64,000 nucleotides of DNA from Gammaproteobacteria bacterium. GTDB lineage: Bacteria; Gemmatimonadota; Gemmatimonadetes; Longimicrobiales; Gaopeijiaceae. Location: assembly GCA_028819075.1 (NCBI GenBank), contig JAPPMM010000043.1:62001-126000 (forward strand), written 5' to 3'. A program made the translations under genes and the position numbers. Shown piece after piece: positions 61,408-64,000 of this stretch. Within the stretch, counting starts at the first letter, position 1. Each line of letters starts with the position of its first letter. The notes beneath the pieces are model-generated. The model was given only the letters and a program-made list of their open reading frames with translations. It ran no database searches and had not been told where the DNA came from.

Positions 61408-61662
61408 CCTCAATAATGGGGGATCTTTCGTCCGGACGCGCCCCCCAAACAGGGGGATAATCCTCATCGTGCACTAGACCCGCGGAAGCATGCTGGACAA
61501 ACGCTGGCCCGTCGTCACATGCTCACCATGATCATGGAGCGGCGGCATATCCCTGGGTATGCCGGGACATGGGTCGCCGTCTGACCTGTTTTGCGCGAAT
61601 TCGTCGCATTGGCGACAACTGATAGTTCCCCATTGCGAAACGGAGCCGGTGTCCACCGTCGG
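61408..61662 (+). repeat. ~260-bp direct repeat, copy 2
   Basis: 255 bases, matching 60382-60647 with gaps. It lies between ankyrin gene 2 (minus strand, start 61292) and the frameshifted ankyrin gene (plus strand, start 61696), so it may hold promoters for both. It carries boxes 4 and 5. The rest of 61293-61695 shows no gene. Confidence 0.85.
61441..61456. promoter_or_regulatory. CCCCC-N5-GGGGG box 5 (with box 4 at 61407-61423)
   Basis: CCCCCC-AAACA-GGGGG, 149 bases upstream of ankyrin gene 2. Box 4 (TCCTCAATAATGGGGGATC) is 33 bases nearer the gene. The two copies keep the spacing found in copy 1 (boxes 2 and 3). Confidence 0.5.
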
Positions 61663-61695
61663 GCCCGTGCCAGCAGCCGGAGAGGTCTCGGGACG

Positions 61696-62381
61696 ATGGA
61701 TTGCACTGGACTACGATGCTCAGGATCCTGGAGGCTGGCGTTGCTGGCTTGCTTCGCGCCGCTGTCCTGTGGGGAATCGGCAGCGACCGAGCCGGAGTCG
61801 CCGCTGTGCGAGGACTGGAACACGACCAACTTCTTCACGACCGCGAGCGCCGCAGAGATCACGGCCTGCATCGGAAGCGGCTCCAACCCGAATGCCACGA
61901 CATCGGACGGTCAGACGCCGCTCCATTTCGTGGCCTGGGTGGGCAGCGATCCCGGAGTCGTGCGGGTGCTGGTCGACGCGAACGCGGACATGAGCGCCAG
62001 AAACGACATCCGGCGCCCATCTGCCTGGGCGCGCAGCATGGCGATCATCCACCCGTGATCAGCGCATTGCTCGATGGCGGTGCGAGCGTCCACGACTGGT
62101 GCCCGCTGCCCTGGTTTCTGGCCAAGTGGGTGCCGCCCATCAGCCCACTGCACATATCGGCGGCGACCAATGCCAACCCGGATATCACCGAGACGTTGAT
62201 TCTGGCCGGAGCAGACCTGAATGCGGTTGGCGGCGAAGTCAACTACACACCCCTCGATCTGGCGGTTGAGCGGGGAACGCAGGAAGTAGCGGATCTGCTG
62301 AGACGTCATGGAGCGAAGCATCGCACGACATGTCTGCCGCCCGACTACGATGTGGGCTGTCCGCCACGGCCCGGCGGATAG
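61696..62381 (+). pseudogene. Ankyrin-repeat lipoprotein 3, frameshifted
   Basis: From ATG 61696 the product starts with a lipoprotein signal (GSWRLALLACFAPLSC; lipobox PLSC), then the signature LCEDWNTTNFFTTASAAEIT, AC, and an ankyrin repeat (DGQTPLHFVAWVGSDPGVVR). It stops at 62058. The other half continues in another frame: PVISALLDGGASV, DITETLILAGADLNAVGGEV and YTPLDLAVERGTQEVADLLR to 62381. One missing base near 62013, in the CGGCGCCCATC region, explains the break. It is either a pseudogene or a base error in the assembly. Confidence 0.75.
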
Positions 62382-62385
62382 ACAG

Positions 62386-63262
62386 TCATCTTCGACCAAG
62401 CCGAGGCAACGCGCACGGGGCAACGGTATCGTGCCTCCAAGCCTCCTCGGCGAGATGGGGCTCCCACACCGAACCGACCCACTCACCGAATCGCCGAGCG
62501 ATCCGCTCTGGATCGTCCGCCGCCGCCGCGAGCGTACATTCGGCCATCCGCATGAAGTTCCTCTCCAGGGTGCGGCGTTGGAGGCCCACCTGATCGGCGA
62601 TGGCGTTCCAGGCGTCCCGCGAGCGGGCGCGCACGGCCCAGAGAAGAACAGCCCAGCTCAGGAATTCCTTCAGGCTGCACCGAAGAGGTACCTCCCTGCG
62701 CCAGTAGCGACTCAGGGTAGAAGCAGCCAGGCCGACATGACGCGCCAGGTGACTGACGGAGTGCACGGGAATGAACGGGACGCCGCCGTCATCATTGTGC
62801 AGACCGCAGACCCGGCTGATCGTCTCCCTGAGGGGGGGGTCTGAAGGAATAGTCCGAGAGCAGCTTCAAGCCGAGTTGCCACATCGGACCCCGGCTGACC
62901 CTCCTGAAGTCCTCGAGCACTTCGGCCAGGCGGCTCGTGGCCTCGTCCGTCCACACCACCTGCAGCCTGCCGGAACGGAGCGGATACAGTCGTCGCAGGC
63001 AGTCCACCGAAAGGGGCGCCACCACGACGCACGGCGGGCTCACAGGCCCGAAGGCCGATCGCAGCCACTCGAAATCCTCGCCAGAGCAGGTCGTGGTCCC
63101 GAAGACGACTGCGCAGGCGCCCACGGACGGCTCCAAGAGCGCCTCTCGTGAAGTCAACCGCCCGATCGGCAGGCCGGCGAGCGTTCGCTCCAGTCGGTCG
63201 CCCAGCTCGCCGTTCTCGCAATACAGCAGGTAGACCAGTGGTCCCGATTGCGTCCGTGCCAT
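62386..63262 (-). pseudogene. AraC-like regulator split by a frameshift at a G8 tract
   Basis: From ATG 63262 (MARTQSGPLVYLLYC) the N-terminal 157 codons run to a stop at 62792. The C-terminal half (62386-62766 in another frame) holds two AraC-type helix-turn-helices: HSVSHLARHVGLAASTLSRY and AWNAIADQVGLQRRTLERNF. The frames meet at a run of eight G (62832-62839, eight C on the coding strand); with seven C the frame reads on as FRPPLRETISRVCGL into the second half. So one gene of about 292 residues is broken by one base. Switching by slippage, real decay, or a sequencing error are all possible. Confidence 0.7.
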
Positions 63263-63363
63263 ACCGTCCCGCGGCAACACGCTCAACCAACCGTCGCGGT
63301 CAACTCGTTGCTCTAATGTGATCTCGACAATACCAGTATGGCATGATCCCGATTTTGTCGCGC

Positions 63364-63378
63364 CTCCCAAATCGGGGG
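63364..63378. promoter_or_regulatory. CTCCC-N5-GGGGG box 6
   Basis: CTCCC-AAATC-GGGGG, 102 bases upstream of the AraC-like gene start (63262). Spacer of 5 as in the other boxes. Confidence 0.45.
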
Positions 63379-63411
63379 ACTGCGTTCCGGCAAGTGGAAG
63401 TTGCTGAAATA

Positions 63412-63424
63412 CCCCCCATATGGG
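63412..63424. promoter_or_regulatory. CCCCC-N5-GGG box 7
   Basis: CCCCC-CATAT-GGG, 150 bases upstream of the AraC-like gene. The centre CCCCATATGGGA closely resembles box 1. Confidence 0.45.
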
Positions 63425-63483
63425 AAGCTAATATACCGACAAATCACGGATGAGTATACGACATTATCCCGCAAACGGGTCCT

Positions 63484-63966
63484 TCAGCGAGAGTCCCCGC
63501 GACCGGGACGCGGCAGCCATCGCCCGACCCGCTTCATGTACGCCACATACTCGTCCCCGAACTCCCGCGTGAGCCGTGGCTCCTCGTAGAGCCGGATGAA
63601 CAGCGAGAAGAAGACGAAGATCGCTGCGCCGTAGGCCCAAAGGACCGGCATCCCGTAGAGAACGGCCCACCCCGTGACCGCGCTCAGCACCGCCACGTAC
63701 ATGGGGTTGCGCGTGTACCGGTAGAACCCGCGGGTCACCAGCCGCTTCGGCGCATCCGTGATCGCGGGCGTGCCTCGGCCGAAGGACGCGAAGTCCCACG
63801 CGGATCGCAGGTAGAGGACCGCACCGACCGCCAGGAGAAGCAGGGCGAGAGCACGAGCGGCGCCGTCTGCGGTCGCCCGGTCCCCCGCGATGAGCAGCGG
63901 AACGAGCACCGCAACGCTGCCGGGCACCACCAGCGTGAACAGGGCCGTCTTCAGCAACGGACTCAT
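63484..63966 (-). CDS. Isoprenylcysteine carboxyl methyltransferase-like membrane protein
   Basis: A 160-residue, four- or five-helix membrane protein of the ICMT/PEMT-type methyltransferase family. The C-terminal half has the S-adenosylmethionine-binding pattern RGFYRYTRNPMYVAVLSAV and RLYEEPRLTREFGDEYVAYM, ending RVGRWLPRP. N-terminal helices are VPGSVAVLVPLLIAG and ALALLLLAVGAVLYL. ATG 63966 is preferred over the GTG 63996. Bacterial members methylate unknown lipids or thiols. Confidence 0.87.
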   Translation of the reverse strand: MSPLLKTALFTLVVPGSVAVLVPLLIAGDRATADGAARALALLLLAVGAVLYLRSAWDFASFGRGTPAITDAPKRLVTRGFYRYTRNPMYVAVLSAVTGWAVLYGMPVLWAYGAAIFVFFSLFIRLYEEPRLTREFGDEYVAYMKRVGRWLPRPGRGDSR

Positions 63967-64000
63967 GTCGTGCCTCCCCTGGGGTTCCGGCGACACCTGC

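Overview
The window is GC-rich bacterial chromosome with tightly packed genes, many 4-base ATGA stop/start overlaps, GTG and TTG starts, and many exported proteins (Sec or Tat signals, lipoboxes, beta-propellers, a TonB receptor). Two long Asp-box (BNR/sortilin-like) proteins, a carboxypeptidase-plug TonB receptor, six-bladed propeller lipoproteins, a complete Bat operon and two molybdenum hydroxylase systems point to an aerobic Gram-negative of the Gemmatimonadota type. That placement is inferred from gene style; no rRNA or tRNA gene is visible.

Layout. 0-5.7 kb: Hsp70 fragment, membrane protein, phd-vapC toxin-antitoxin pair, thymidine kinase, M14 carboxypeptidase lipoprotein, BCCT transporter. 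5.9-8.15 kb: a two-gene unit of a DUF429-HIT fusion and an HNH nuclease (best candidate for an undescribed nucleic-acid or defence module). 8.2-22 kb: two Asp-box giants facing each other around a two-subunit Tat-exported molybdenum hydroxylase; in between lie DUF3224, an orphan HigA, a lipoprotein, a macro-domain/transposase chimera and an AT-rich foreign gene. 22-26.7 kb: nitrilase-family hydrolase, ALDH7, atypical creatininase-fold protein, quinone oxidoreductase. 26.9-37.1 kb: tandem carboxypeptidase-like exported proteins and the full Bat operon (moxR, DUF58, DUF4381-like, batA, batB, batC, batD, batE). 37.2-39 kb: split XdhC and a second phd-vapC. 39-45.6 kb: TonB receptor with coupled propeller lipoproteins. 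45.7-54.6 kb: cox-like cluster (coxS, coxL, coxM, coxD, coxE) interrupted by three exported proteins. 54.9-57.2 kb: DUF1028 protein and a beta-barrel.

57.2-63.5 kb is an accessory region: a dinJ-yafQ pair, then three related ankyrin-repeat lipoproteins, a LuxR-type regulator with a duplicated N-terminal remnant, a frameshifted AraC-like regulator, a ~260-bp direct repeat in two copies, and at least five copies of a CCCCC-N5-GGG palindrome upstream of these genes. The shared boxes, the repeat and the paralogous exported proteins suggest a co-regulated surface or host-interaction locus; this is inference. The window ends in an isoprenylcysteine-methyltransferase-like membrane protein.

How genes work together: coxSLM would form a molybdenum-copper or molybdenum hydroxylase heterotrimer, matured by the CoxD AAA ATPase, the CoxE VWA protein and the split XdhC. 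MoxR, DUF58 and Bat proteins form an inner-membrane/periplasmic chaperone system. The TonB receptor and its co-transcribed lipoproteins look like an uptake or surface unit.
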